Part shown: positions 1 through 12,055 of the stretch, one piece after another
Numbering within the stretch: position 1 is the first letter of the stretch
How the letters are laid out: each line of letters begins with the position of its first letter
Origin: Enoplolaimus lenunculus
Lineage: Eukaryota; Nematoda; Enoplea; Enoplida; Thoracostomopsidae
DNA length: 64,000 nucleotides
Reading direction: 5' to 3'
Assembly (NCBI GenBank): GCA_030248215.1
Contig: JASANG010003133.1
Span: 1 to 64,000 of the forward strand
Program-made: the position numbers and the translations under genes
Notes under the pieces: model-generated
Seen by the model: the letters and a program-made list of their open reading frames with translations, nothing else
What the model was told of the DNA's origin: nothing
Database searches by the model: none

Positions 1-200
1 CAGCTGTGGAAACAGTTCCAAAGCAACGGATTCGCCCTGAGGTAGCTTCGCCAACTGAGACAGCGACATATGCTAGATTCGATGGGCACGAGATCTGTCC
101 AAACTGTAGCAACTATTGTGTGATTCCGCGAGATCATTTTAACGACTGTGCTGAAGAATTGACGCAAACTCGCTGTCAGAACTGTGGACTAATTTTTTAA
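1..200 (+). CDS. 3' end of an unrecognised gene with a C-terminal cysteine cluster
   Basis: The frame is open from the left edge to a TAA at 198-200, so only the last 60-odd residues are visible. They contain CPNC, a further Cys three residues on, a lone Cys after about 11 more, and CQNCG just before the end, ending in GLIF. That spacing suggests a small zinc-binding fold at the extreme C terminus; which cysteines bind metal is inference. I do not recognise the protein. There is no downstream partner within 1.5 kb, and the following sequence is repetitive and low in coding signal. Confidence 0.4.
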   Translation, partial: AVETVPKQRIRPEVASPTETATYARFDGHEICPNCSNYCVIPRDHFNDCAEELTQTRCQNCGLIF

Positions 201-1830
201 ATGGACCGAATCTTATACGCCGCAGAGCTTTTTTCGTATAATCTCACTTTTTTCCTATAATCTCATTAGTTTTTCCATACCTGTTGAAATGGTCTTGTGG
301 GTTAGAGGGTGGGTCCTAACAACTTTGCGTATTTGTCGAAAACACAGAGAATTGCATTTAAAAAGGGCATGTGGGAAGAGGGAGGTTATAAAAATTACAG
401 GCATGAACTTAGAGCCGTAGATGTTACTATCTGACAAGCAAAAACGTTAGTTCCAGTGTTTAGCGCATGCATGGTGTATTTCATTTAGGGCATGTGGGCC
501 AGAGGGCGGGCCTTGAGAAGTCTCCAATTAGAGACATGGATACTGTTGTCTTACAAATCTTTAGTTTAGTGTATTTTGTTTAAAAGGGCAAGTGGGAAAG
601 TGGGTGGGTCTGGAAAATAAATGTGAGTGTTTTAGTTAATAGATTATTTTCGTTCAGGATAAGCTGGAACATAGTGCCTGATTCTTTTATTTTGCAAAAT
701 GTATGGTTTTTTCAAGCAATTAAAAAAACTTGTGAATTTGTTGAACTTACTGCAATTCTGCAGGATATCTGTCTTTAAACAAAGTGAGCAGATCGGTTGA
801 CAATTGTTGACACACAAAACTAAGAGCAAACCTTCGATCAAAAATTAATGAAACTGCTTTCGCGTAAATTTCTGTGCTTTTATACTGATTTTCTGGCTGA
901 AAATTAGATAACGAGATGAAAATTTTTAACAAATTTGACCTAGTTATTTGCCTAAAATTTTACAAGATTTACTGTCGCGTGATGTTGTTTTCTAAAATTT
1001 GCTGCTTAAGGTAGCTTTTTCCAGGTACTAAAATTCCAGATTGCTTGTTGCAACTAGCACGCTGACCTGACTTAACAAATTAGCACGTGATATCATAGTT
1101 TCGTATAACAAAATTTCACAAATTTGCCGTAATTATTTTTCTAAAACTTTATAATTACAGTCGCGTGATCTTGTTTTCTAAAATTTGCTGCTTAAAGCAG
1201 CTTATTTTCCAAGCACTAAAATTCCAGACTGCATGTTGTACCTGGCATTCTGACCTGGGTTACCGAATTAGCATGTGATATGCGTAGTTTCGCAAATTAT
1301 AATGAAAATCTGGATGACCTTACTGTTGTGTTTCGCTTTTTGTACCTGATACAGACACCTATTGTGGAACCAGGGTATCCTTATCTAAATAGTTTTGTTT
1401 GGTGAACCATTTTGTAATATTTCAGAATTTAACGCAAAATTAGTGCATGCACTTTGTTTTCTACAATCGGTAGATAAATTTTTTATACTTCACTGTTTGT
1501 TTTTTTAATTTCCGAATTAATATTTTTTAACAATTACTACGGAGTTATACGTGATACTTATTATGGCGGTTATACATACTAACACAATCAATATTGGCTA
1601 CGATACATTTGTGACGACCGAAATGACAGTGCGCTTTCTTGGGAGCATTAATTTATACCATTTCACGTTTGCGCATGGGATAAATGTCAGCGAGCTCACT
1701 CGCCGGCAACAGAAAAGTCTGAAGTTTGTTCGTGTAAACATTGTACCTTAATTTAGCGTTAGGAGAAACTTGTTTGATTTCTAATTTGTCAGAACAATTA
1801 CTGAATAGCAGTGCATGTAGCACACATGAA
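201..1830. other. non-coding spacer with scattered GGGCATGTGGG motifs
   Basis: I see no supportable gene. Near 305-320, 365-385, 487-510 and 587-608 there are copies of a short motif (roughly gggcatgtggg followed by an agaggg or ggcggg tract) that recurs as the head of the tandem repeat units further right. The segments at about 960-1090 and 1135-1290 are a diverged direct repeat sharing ttgttttctaaaatttgctg. Confidence 0.5.
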
Positions 1831-2545
1831 TAACAGGACATGTGGGGCAGCGGGAGGGTCCAAAGACTGAAACCGGAATAGAATCACTTGAATTTTATTC
1901 GGATCCGTTTGTGAATTTCCATTCCTGTACCTCGCATACATGAATAAATATTAGGACATGTGGGGTAGAGGGAGGGTCAAAAGACTGAAACAGGAATCAC
2001 TTGAATTTTATAACCTCTACGAGAGTTCAAAAATTATAATTGATCAAATAGACAAATTCAACAGGACATGTGGGACAGTGGGAGGGTCTGAAGGCTGAAA
2101 CCGGAATCACTTGAATTTCATAAGCTCTCCGAGAGTTCAAAAACTATAATTGATCAAATAGACAAATTCAACAGGACATGTGTAGGGCAGTGGGAGGGTC
2201 CCAAAACTGAAACCAGCATCACTTGAATTTTATAAGCTCTACGAGACTACAAAAACTATAATTGATCAAATAGACAAATTCAACAGGACATGTGGAACAG
2301 TGGGAGGGTCCGAAGGCTGAAACGGAATCACTTGAATTTCATTCCTCCATCCTTATCAATAGACATTCAGGGCCCAACATCCACTGAATTCAAAATTATA
2401 AGCTCTCAGAGAGACAAATTCAAGGACATGTGGGCCCACACCCCAAAAAACAACACGGCACACCGCCCTTCAAAAACTATAATTGATCAAATACCTAGCC
2501 ACAACAAAATTCAACAGGACATGTGGAGGGGAATCCTCAACCCAT
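1831..2545. repeat. tandem repeat, unit about 113 bp, about 6 copies
   Basis: Units start with a form of acaggacatgtggg, followed by cagtgggagggtc, then ctgaaaccggaatcacttga, a stretch ending in ctctacgagag, and tataattgatcaaatagac. Copies begin near 1838, 1952, 2062, 2172, 2284 and 2515. The last copies are rearranged, with foreign sequence between 2345 and 2460. Short open frames here are by-products of the repeat. The G-rich head of each unit could form quadruplex structure on the plus strand (inference). Confidence 0.8.
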
Positions 2546-2574
2546 GTGTGCAGCAGAGGGTATCCCAAAACTGA

Positions 2575-2920
2575 AACCGGCATCACAAAAGAAAAGCCAG
2601 GCAACGCGAACACAACCGACCACTTGTATTGGACCTTTAATCGAATGACTCAAGGGGTCATTTATACAAAAGGCGACTTGCAGGCAGGCTACATAAAAAT
2701 GGTAGTTGACCGAGCGCTCAAAAACATTGAGGTTCGAGAGTTCGGGGCTGCGGGTTTTCCATCTTTCAAATTCTTGGAAAAACATGTGGCTGCTACGTCA
2801 TGTGAATGGCATATGTATATACCTCCACGACAGAAGCATTTTTGCACGAAATACCGCTGTGAATTGATGAGCCACTTTATTCAGATGTACAACTGGCTTG
2901 TAGAACACGATTTGTATTGA
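2575..2920 (+). CDS. unrecognised coding-like segment
   Basis: About 115 codons are open after the tandem repeat, ending in a stop at 2918-2920. Residue content looks protein-like, with aromatics, charged residues and cysteines rather than low complexity; the last residues include EHDLY. No start that I trust is visible, because the upstream frame runs into repeat sequence. It may be a terminal exon of a plus-strand gene or a relic of a mobile element. I do not recognise a family. Confidence 0.25.
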
Positions 2921-3298
2921 GTGTGGACTGTATGCAACATTGCTGACGACTACCTCTTGAAAAATTATGATTTTGCTCGGGAACATTGCAAACATTGAAA
3001 TCATTTTTCTGAATCCAAAACAATATTTTAAATTAGAAAAGGTAACGTGTTTAATTTTCGGTCATTTTCAACCTAACCAAATATTTTAAATTACTGAAAC
3101 TTTAAAGTAGCCATGATTTATTTAAGGTTGTTTTCAAACGATAAATGATTTCAATGTTTGCAGTGTTTTCTTTTTTTATTTTTATGAAACATATTATATA
3201 ATAATTGCGATTTTTTCAATAAAAGCATCAATTAGTGCTGAAAAAATGAATGTTGCATACGTATTTCTTGATTCTGCTAGCCAGAATCATGTAATTGA

Positions 3299-3943
3299 GT
3301 GTTACATGTCCACTTTTTTGATTTTGGGCTTACACCCTATCGGGTGGGGCTTACGAAAATAATCATTCCTCGCCCGATTTACAACATAACAAAATCAGAT
3401 TTTTTCATGACATATTATTCTCCGGAAACTAAAACATCACACAAAGTGACACTTGAACAGATGGTTTGCCATGATAATCAGTGTTTTATTACTTACCTCC
3501 AATCCCAAGTAGCATCAAAAGATTCCAAGTTCATAAATTTTAACTATACTGGTGGGGGCAAATTGAAAACTTATCTATTGCCCTGCAACAAGTCCTGGGC
3601 TTTTCACAAAATAGCATTGAGGGTTCTGTCCAAGGAGAAAGAACTGTTGATTTATGGTATTATAACAAGTTTTTCTTTCTTCAGTCCGATTTTATTGGAG
3701 ATCAAATTATATAGGACAATTCCAAAAAATCGCTGACATTAATTCCAAATACAGGTATTTCTGAACCGACACTTTTCTATGAACCTAAGATTATCAAATT
3801 TTTGGATTGCAAACTTCTTTATTCTAACAAATTACGACTGGAACTTCTAAACTCTTCTGGAAGACCAGTACAGTATGGAAATGGTAATATTTCACTAGAA
3901 CTAAAATTCGAGAAAAAAGATTTTTTAAACTAAGTCACGGTGT
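3299..3943 (+). other. possible fossil of a capsid-bearing (Polinton/adintovirus-like) element
   Basis: This segment encodes protein-like sequence on the plus strand with an opening phrase YRVGLTKIIIPRP and a closing portion in which LLNSSGRPVQYGNG is followed by alternating hydrophobic and charged residues. That layout reminds me of the minor-capsid or penton proteins of Polinton-like elements; this is memory of a style, not an alignment. It looks broken, with at least one interruption. No terminal inverted repeats that could delimit an element were found. It could equally be exons of an unknown host gene. Confidence 0.25.
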
Positions 3944-3974
3944 TTGATGTTTTAGTTTCTGGAAAATATTCCAA

Positions 3975-4690
3975 AATTTTAAGCAATGTAAAGGTGCAAG
4001 TGAGATGAGGGTGGGCACCTTTTTGCATAAATTGCAGAACAAAACTTACTCACGAAAAATTATTATTATATGGTGAGCATTCACCGTAAGATTTTATAAG
4101 TGGCATGGTCCATTATTAACCTAGCGACCTATATTAGAAGCAATGTTATACAACTGTTGATGGTCAATTAAAAAGTTGTATGATAACGTTAGAAAGATTA
4201 TATTAATCATTAAAATTTAAGCTTTCTAATAGTATTCTACAAAGTTTTAATTGACCATACATCAATTGCGTAACATAACTTCTAATATAGTTAGCTAGGT
4301 TATCGGTGGACCATGTCACTTAAAGAAAAAATGTTGAAAAAGTAAAGGTGCAATGTGGGATGGGGGTGGGCACCTATCTGCATAAAATGCAGAAACAAAT
4401 TTACTCACGAACAAATCTGATATGGTGATCAAAAATTTTATAAGTAGCATGGTCCATTATTAACCTAGCGACCTATATTAGAAGCAATGTTATACAGCTG
4501 CTGTATGGTCAATTAAAAAATTATAGGATACCGTTAGAAAGATTATATTCATCATTAAAATTTAAGCTTTCTAATAGTATTCTATGAAGTTTTAATTGAC
4601 CATACATCGGTTGTGTCACATAACTTCTAAAATAGTGAGCTAGGTTATCGGTGGACCATGTCACTTATTGAAAAAATGTTGAAAAAGAAA
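3975..4690. repeat. two tandem copies (about 350 bp) of a fold-back unit
   Basis: Copy one is about 3975-4335 and copy two about 4338-4690. Each begins with a G-rich head (aaggtgcaatgtgggatggg, then a ggtgggcacct tail) and contains an imperfect palindrome with arms of about 75-80 bp: the arm starting tggcatggtccattattaac is mirrored by the arm ending in tatcggtggaccatgtcact (about 4095-4325 and 4440-4670). A third head, without the palindrome, sits near 4688-4800. Head-to-tail copies of a miniature inverted-repeat element are the simplest reading. Confidence 0.85.
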
Positions 4691-5049
4691 AGGTGCAATG
4701 TGGGATGGGGGTGGGCACCTTTCTGCATAAAATGCAGAAATTACTGTGTGTATGATAACAAATGTTCAGGAGCATGTGGGATGGGGGAGGGCACCAAATC
4801 CTAAGCATTGCAAGTTAAAAATAAGCTAAGGTTAGAATAGCTTAAGCGCAGTGTTTGTGAGCTAAGCAAATTAAGGAATCTTAGGTTGGTACACATGCTA
4901 CCACCCCCATTCCACATTACTAAAAACGCTGGCGAATGGCAACAGTGGACGATCAATTTTTTACCAAAAGAAGTGACGAATGGGATTCAAACATTTGTCG
5001 AATGGGATCGCGTAGTGTGGGTGTAAGAACCCTGATCGAGGTCCAAAGA

Positions 5050-5370
5050 TTTTGTTTATTATGTGAGTTGAACGGTGGGGGGAGGGGTAGTTTTTTTATT
5101 TGTTACTTAGTCCACTTCGCAGCTATTACAACTATTAGTCGTCAAGAAAACCCTCCCTAGGGACAGTCACTTACGACTGTCCCTAGGGCGGGTGTATACT
5201 ACTCCTAAGTTTTACTTTGTTATGTGAGTTGAACGGTGGGGGTAGTTTTTTATTTGTTACTTTGCTAATACAACTATTAGTCGTCAAGAAAACCTTCCTT
5301 AGAGAGCGTCAAGAAAACCCTCCCTACGGCGAGTCACTTACGACGGTGTCTAGGGTGGTATAACTACTTA
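5050..5370. repeat. tandem pair of about 160 bp units with a perfect hairpin
   Basis: Two diverged units start at about 5062 and 5220 with atgtgagttgaacggtgggg and share gtcgtcaagaaaacc. The first carries a palindrome at about 5154-5187, in which ccctagggacagtc is mirrored by gactgtccctaggg around a 6-base loop. The second unit has a decayed hairpin. No coding signal. Confidence 0.7.
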
Positions 5371-5394
5371 TTTGTTTATTTTGTCACGTATTTT

Positions 5395-6110
5395 GTGAGT
5401 TTCGCAAAGCGTTTTATGTTTTGTACTTGGGGTCTAAAGGTGGATGTCCGTCCGTCCGTCTGTCCGTCCGAAAAGAATCTCAGGAACGGCTGAACCGATT
5501 TTAATAAACTTTTTTTGTTGGAAAGCCAATTATCCTGGTTTGTTAACCTCGCATTGGGGTTTTAAAATTTTAAGCCGTGTATTAGCTACAGGCTAATTTG
5601 CATAATTAATTAAGCCTAAATTAGGACTTTCCACAATATTTCACTAATTAATACAGTTAGAAGCAATCTAATTTAAGCATTAATGGGTTTTTGGGTGCGA
5701 GAAATTTGAATAAATAGTTTACAAACATCCAAAACCGATAATTGAATAGTTAGCTAATAGCTAATTTGCATATTAGCATAGTTTATAAGCCTAAATTATG
5801 ACTTTTTACAATATTTCACTAATTATTAAGGTTAAAAGCAATATAATTTCAGCACCAAAGGGTTTTTAGGTGCGAGGAATTTGAACAAATTGTTTACATA
5901 TATCCAAAACCGATAATTGAATAGTTAGCTAATAGCTAATTTGCATATTAGCTTACAAGACAAAACTAGGACTTTTTAAATTATTCCAAAAATTATTAGG
6001 GTGGCTAAAGGTTTTTGTGTGCGAGGAATCCGAGGAAATTGCTTACAAACCTCCAAAACCAATAAATGAATAGTTAGCTAACAACTAATTTGCATGTTGT
6101 TCGAGCTTCG
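5395..6110. mobile_element. dispersed repeat with GTCCGTCCGTC head and internal tandem units
   Basis: The head at about 5440-5580 (ggtggatgtccgtccgtccg, then aagaatctcaggaacggctg) recurs in reverse orientation at 9110-9400, which shows that this is a dispersed element and not unique sequence. The body holds about three tandem units of roughly 170-180 bp, each with aaaaccgataattgaatagt and agctaatttgcatatta. No protein-coding part is visible, so it is non-autonomous or a relic. Family unknown. Confidence 0.7.
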
Positions 6111-6199
6111 CTCAATAAATGTACTCCCACTACGACTAGTTATGTATTGTAAACGACGCGGGAGAATAAAACCAAATAGGGGCCCAAAAAGTTTTTACA

Positions 6200-7080
6200 G
6201 ACATTTTTAGCTCGTTATTTGCTTCTAGCGTTACATATAATATGTGTTTGTCTATTATTCATTTGCATTTTGCGTCATGAGCACTTCGGCGCGAGCATGT
6301 TGGCGGAATGAGCTCTTCGATGCAACCCACTGCGTAAAATGAGCACGCTAGAAGCAAATACCTGCGTAGAAAAATATACCTATTAAAATGAGACGCTTTT
6401 TACTTTATCGTGTCGTTTACATAATCTGTCTACTAAGTGAGCCGAGTTTGAGAAGGCCCGCGACTAAGCCTAGCGTACGAAGTAGTGCTTTTTGGACCTT
6501 AGTAAGGCGTGCGGACGCTTCTAAGCTTAGAAGAGTACAATAGGGCTCCTGGCAAAAAAACTTATTTTATTCCGTTGTCGAGTTTTGTGTGTTTGTAGAC
6601 AACAGAATAAAATAATTTTTTGTTGCGGGCGACAGCACTTTAAAACCGCGAGTCCTTATTGGGAACCTCATGGGTGGTGTGAAAGGCCCAACACTTAATT
6701 TCAGCTTGGAACGACCTCATATGTTGACAAGAATACGACTCTGGTTTTCGTAATTGTACGGTTTATGTTGCTGATAGAGTAAGCGACGTAGTTATAGTAC
6801 AGTACAACTTACATATTAAGCTTTAAACATGCCGTGCAACCAAGCATGTGCAAGAGAAGTACCGCGAAAGACTGCATTAGGGCTCCTAAGAACAATAATC
6901 TATTTTTCTGCCCTAATTTCTGTTCGACGGTTGCAGAAATTAAAAAGTTTTTGTTGCGGGCGATAGCACTTTAAAACAGCTAGTCCATGTTGGGACCCTC
7001 TTGGGTGGCGTGAAAGACCTGAGCTTGGGAACTAGCCTTTATGTAAGCTCTGACATCTAATTTCAGCTTGAACCATCGAC
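6200..7080. repeat. two related hairpin-bearing segments
   Basis: Segments at about 6535-6720 and 6870-7080 share tagggctcct at the left, a stem-loop in the middle (first copy: attttattccgttgtc mirrored by gacaacagaataaaat), and then a conserved tract starting ttgttgcgggcgacagcact and ending near taatttcagcttg. The conserved tract (6615-6720 and 6945-7078) is better preserved than the stem. This may be an RNA-like or transposon-derived unit; I do not recognise it. Confidence 0.55.
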
Positions 7081-7084
7081 TCAG

Positions 7085-7745
7085 TTGGAAGGAACACTCA
7101 AAGTGATCGATTTAAACCTGATCGGTGTTCAAAACAGATTCAACGTAATCAACGTTCAAAGTAAGCAATCTTTATTTGGTTATTCTATAAGAAAAATCTC
7201 TTATAGCCCTAGGCTATCACGAGGTCATTTTGAAAATGACCTCGTGATAGCCCTGGGCTATACGTAGCATATTTTTTGGCACCGTTGACAAAATTATTGT
7301 GAGCGGCGCATAAGTGACGATTTCGCCGTTAATGAGGTATGCCACATCAGTTTTTGCCATACCCGTTAGGTATACCAAAAACGTGGTATATCAAAAGGGG
7401 TGTTTTACTACAAAGATGATAAAAATGTTGAAACCGAATACGCCAAAACTCCAAAAAAGAAGCAATAACGCATAGAATAGCTAGAAAAAACAGACGCAGA
7501 TAAAACTCAGTACTAAAATGTGTCGTTACCCATTGAGCAACTTCTGCACATATCTTCATATTTTTCTTTTAGAGGAATTGAGTCAAATCCAAGCACTTTG
7601 GCACGAAACTAAAACAGTTAGCGTTGATAAACCTATATGCCAACTAATGACGCAAACGCGATTACGATTAATAACCGGGTTCTTACAAACAAAAATTCCG
7701 ATGAATACAGTCGTTTCAGTAGAATTTCTTAGTATCTCTGTTTAA
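7085..7745 (+). CDS. 3' end of an unrecognised plus-strand gene (two exons)
   Basis: Two plus-strand exons can be read. The first is 7085-7160, preceded by a CAG acceptor and followed by GTAAGC; the second is 7573-7745, preceded by TTTTAG and ending in TAA at 7743-7745. The junction phases agree (1 base plus 2) and give a continuous frame reading across KELSQIQALWHETKT. The second exon ends about 200 bp before the last TONSL exon seen on the opposite strand, so the two genes would converge. The intron holds a near-perfect palindrome at 7204-7261. I cannot name the product, and a chance frame is not excluded. Confidence 0.35.
7204..7261. repeat. near-perfect 28-bp-arm palindrome
   Basis: The arm ctatcacgaggtcatttt is mirrored by aaaatgacctcgtgatag with essentially no loop, and outer bases tagccctagg / ccctgggcta extend the pairing. 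It lies in the proposed intron of the convergent plus-strand gene. It could extrude as a cruciform or form an RNA hairpin. Confidence 0.85.
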
Positions 7746-7940
7746 AAAGTTCGAATCTTTTTTATTTGTAGCAGATTTTAAGCTTAAAGTTGACGCTAAC
7801 CCATGTTTGTGGTTTTTCCCGTTTTATAGCTATATTTAGAGCGATTGGTCGAATGGGGGGTGCACGCGGGAAGATTTGCCGAGTAAGAAGAATTACCCGA
7901 ACAGACGGAGGCCCCCGCTAGTGAAATGCCAGCGTCTTAC

Positions 7941-10900
7941 TTCATTTTCTGTTCCAATCACCAAACACAAGGAATCCGAATTGCTCAGTTCAGCACCATC
8001 TAAAGTTTCAATAACGATCCGAGGTTTATGGCCTTGCTTTGCAAAATATCGTGTTCGAGTTTCGGCTATCAACCAATCGATCGTTTTGGACCTGAAACAA
8101 GTTCCCGTTCAATCTTGTGTGTGCTGCACATTGAACTACTACAAGTTGATTAAAATTGAAAGTGAAATATGGTGTTCGTCGACTTTTTTTGTTTTCATTA
8201 GCCAGGTTTCATAAATTTCTTTACTCGCCGTTAACTGATTCTGAAGTTCCAAGTTCTGTTATCAGCGGGTGATAGATGCTGCGCACATTTGAGAATACGG
8301 GCACTAGTCTGTAGTAAGACAGAGAATGGCAACTCCAGGTAGTTAAAATTACAAAACATAAATAGTTCAGACATTACACAACCGATTTAAATAAGTCGGA
8401 GCAATGGAGTGGAATAATAAGTAAAATACAATGCTAAACACAGAACAGCTTGTGAATCACGTTGTTACTGTTTAGGTCCCGTGGCTACGATCGTAGCTTG
8501 TGGTACAATATTGGATGCTGATAAATAACTAAAATTTTGTTCTGTTCAAAACCCCGAACAAGTGACTCACTCGTCTGGAACTGGTATCAAATATTTATTA
8601 TCTTCTATTCTAACACGGACACTTCTTGTCGGGACAGCAAGATTTTGAATTTTTGGGAATGTAGGAAGGTTTCTTCTGCCATCTAAGCTTTGACTACTGA
8701 AAGAAGACGGCCACGGCGATGCGGTGCTTGGAATACTTGATAACTGAATAGCGCTACAGGTCGTGGCGGCTTTTTCATTTTCCAGATTCTATAAATCACA
8801 ATACACATATAACTATAAGTAGCACATGGATAGATAAGTGGTATGCTGCAACTGGAGCAAGGTAAAGATCAACGGTTTTAAGCTTGGAGTTTCAATTTTT
8901 TGGTTTGGACTTCAGTTTCCAATTAACCGGTTGCTTCATTCCGAGCATTCAGTCTTCGTTCTGAGGACACAATATTCATACTACGACACAACAGCATATC
9001 CAGCTCCACTAGATTATCGGTTTTGGAGGTTTGTAAACAATTTATTTAGATTTCGCGCACCGAAAATCCTGTAGTACGCAATTTCATTGCTTGTAACCCT
9101 AATGATTTATGAAAAAATTCGAAAAGTCCTACTTTTGGCTTAACTACTTAAGCTAATATCCATTAGGCTTAACCAATTATGGAAATTAGCCTGTAGCTAA
9201 TGAACGGCTTGAAGTTTTAAAACCCCAATGCGAGGTTAACACCCTAGAATAAAAACTTTCAAACAAAAAACAGTTTATCAAAAGCGGCTCAGCGGTTCCT
9301 GAAATTCTTTTCGGACGTATGGACATCCACCTTTCGACTTCCGAGCACATAATATACAACGCTTCGCGAAACTCCGAGCTTCGCGCAGAGTTTCATTTCG
9401 CTCAATTACAACATATTCGGCTTCTTTTAGGTATTTTTGGCCTCCGGTTAAACCCATATCATACAGCCACAAAGAATTCAAACAAGACCGATAGACTTAC
9501 TGCTTCGTGATTCAAGCATGCAGCAAGCAGAAGCTCTTCATCGTCATCATCGGACACAGAAACTATAGTAGCTCGGCTACGGACAGCTCGAGAGTCAAAG
9601 GTGGGTCTAATATCAGCCTCGGCATCAAAAACATCGCTATTGTCGACTGAAATTCGAGATATGTGATGATTTAATCAGTATAAGCTATTTTTTCCAAACA
9701 ACTGTCTCACGACACGTTCCGCCAAATAATACTTAAAATATGATATAACTATAACTATGGTCATGATCGGGTGGCAGTACAACGTATGAGAACACGGAAA
9801 ACAACGCTAGATATGGGTTAACTACTTATTACTCCATGAAGAAGGATTTTCCAACCCTAACCAACCTTCAAATTATAACGAAGCCACTATGAAACACAAC
9901 GATTGAAAATACCAAAAAAATATAATATGTAAAAACTCTTCTTGTGACATCACATTCATTTTTTCTATTAGAGCCAACGAACCGAAACAATCGTAAACAC
10001 AAAACTTAGCTAAAACGTAATCTACGTATTCAGATTTACTTGTGGTCGTCGGGCCATGTTTACCGGGTCCATTGATGTTCTTAATTGTCATAGCAGCTGA
10101 CGCTGGCTTTGTTTGACTTCGTGAACCTAAATTCGAAATCCAAAAATACAACAATAATCTACCGCTACAAAAATTTCGCGAACAATGTCGTAAAACTCTT
10201 GCAAACCCAACTTTTTCTCGCAGGCTTTAAAACTATTAACAGGTGAAACCGCAAAAACAAAAATGTAAACACACGCTCTAACACGAAATTTCAGGATTAA
10301 AATAAAAGATTTCATATTTCACTCGTTTCACAGCGCGCTGCCTCAAAATAAATGTTTTACTCAAAATCTCAAAAATAATCGTGAACTGCTGGATATCCAC
10401 CGAGTTCAATTTAAATTTGCACATTGTAACAAACTCTACCAATTGTTCGAGAACGAATACAGCAACCTACCATTTATATTTGACAATTTAGGACAATGTT
10501 TGCGTGGTGCAGGATAAACCGCCCTTTCAGTACCACAGGATGACCGCCTGAGACAACTCTGTTTCACGAAAGATCCTACATTAGGATGTGATTGGCCTTC
10601 GTAAACTATTCCTACATTATCTTCAACAATAAGTTCCGACGGATCCACAAAATCACTGGGATCAAGCAAAACATCGGGAGATTTCCGCCCGCTGTTAAAG
10701 GATCCCGTGTTTCGAACTGTCTTTGTTGGTGTTCGATTTGCGGTTCGTTTTGAATTTAAGTAACGAGAGCGCGGTGGTGTAGGGCCACCTAAAACGTCAA
10801 AACAGAGAACACTTAGCAAAGTTTAATAATTTTAATATCGTCTGTTTAATTTTGGCAATACTATATTTAACTATAATTTAGGATTCTCAAAAAATTTGTG

Positions 10901-12055
10901 TGGCACCTGGCGATAGGTATTACACACAACAAATTTAGAAAAGTAAAACTAATTAAAATCTGCATTAAAGTGGTCACACAATATACACACTGATGTCGTT
11001 TAAACAGCTATATAAATATATAAATTGAAATCAGTTTTTAACACATGTTTAGAACCTTAAAAGTGTAACCTCAACAACCAACTGCAGTTGCGTACAGTAC
11101 GGGTAATCCGGTTATTCCGTGCACTTTTGTTGCATCCTGGCCCGTGTATTTTCACCACAGAATTCTGGATTCGGGCATTGATTTTAAAACGTTTCCATTC
11201 TTAGATGCACTCGGGTCCAGGTACTTTTTTCGAAAAAATCGGTTCCGTGTATTTATTTTTAAATCTTGCAACTCTGTAACAAACACACATTTACGCTTCG
11301 TTCGGCTTCCAACTGCATTAATGGCACTTTGATATACTGTTGCACCGGAGTCAGGTTTGAAAGTAAGCACTGATGACAGACTATCATCTTCAATACAACC
11401 AGTATTCCGGTTCCCCTTGCTGCATTTTTCTTCGGCGGTATTTTTCAGGCGACTCAAGGCGTTGCGCCTACGTTCCTTTAAGGACTACAAGTAAAAAACT
11501 TGAGGCAAACGTCAGTTAGTTTACATATATTATCCAGAACATTATGAAGTTGCTAAGGTACAAAACACATCAATTATAATGATAAACAATTTCGATTCAA
11601 GGCCCGTTTTTTCGAATATTTGTTGCCCTATCACCAGTTTGTGATAAGTTTTGTAGTTTTCGAATCAGTGCGTGATGAGGTTCAAAATAGCACATGTTTC
11701 GTATTTGATTTGTGGTACTCCTGCGCCAATTTTGAAAGAAGGATTGCTGGAGTTCGTCAGTATGAAAATCTATCTATTACACTGGTGATAGGCAGGGTGT
11801 AAACATATAGAAAAAATAGGGAAACGAAAACGGATAGTGATCAAAATAACAAAACGGATATGGTAGTATAAAAGTTTCAACGATTCTTAATTTCTCTAGC
11901 CAATACTTTTGAAGCACGTAAATATTCACCGGACTTAGAAAAATTTAAAAACTTCACAGCCAAATCCTATCTTTCAATACATACTTGTTCTACCTGGCTC
12001 GGTCGCAAAGTCTTTGTGTCTTTATCATGTGATGACTGTTTGTGGACGTAGCCTT
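7941..12055 (-). CDS. TONSL: TONSL disordered region and ubiquitin-like fold exons
   Basis: Exon 11484-11156 contains YQSAINAVGSRTK, equivalent to the short conserved YQAAIRGVGS segment of human TONSL. Exon 10792-10440 is basic and Ser/Pro-rich. Exon 9646-9501 ends in an acidic tract, SDDDDEELLLAA. Exon 8788-8571 ends with SVRVRIEDNKYLIPVPDE and exon 8091-7941 continues with TIDWLIAETRTRYF, together the ubiquitin-like domain (human: IRVRVQVQDHLFLIPVP then VAWLAEQAAQRYY). The last two exons join in phase (2 plus 1). An additional short exon near 10232-10170 is possible. No leucine-rich repeats follow within the window. Confidence 0.85.

Noticed and set aside
9873-10154. Minus-strand frame with SLALIEKMNVMSQEEFL as the TONSL ubiquitin-like domain
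   Set aside because: The true ubiquitin-like exons are at 8788-8571 and 8091-7941, with a much better match and agreeing phases.
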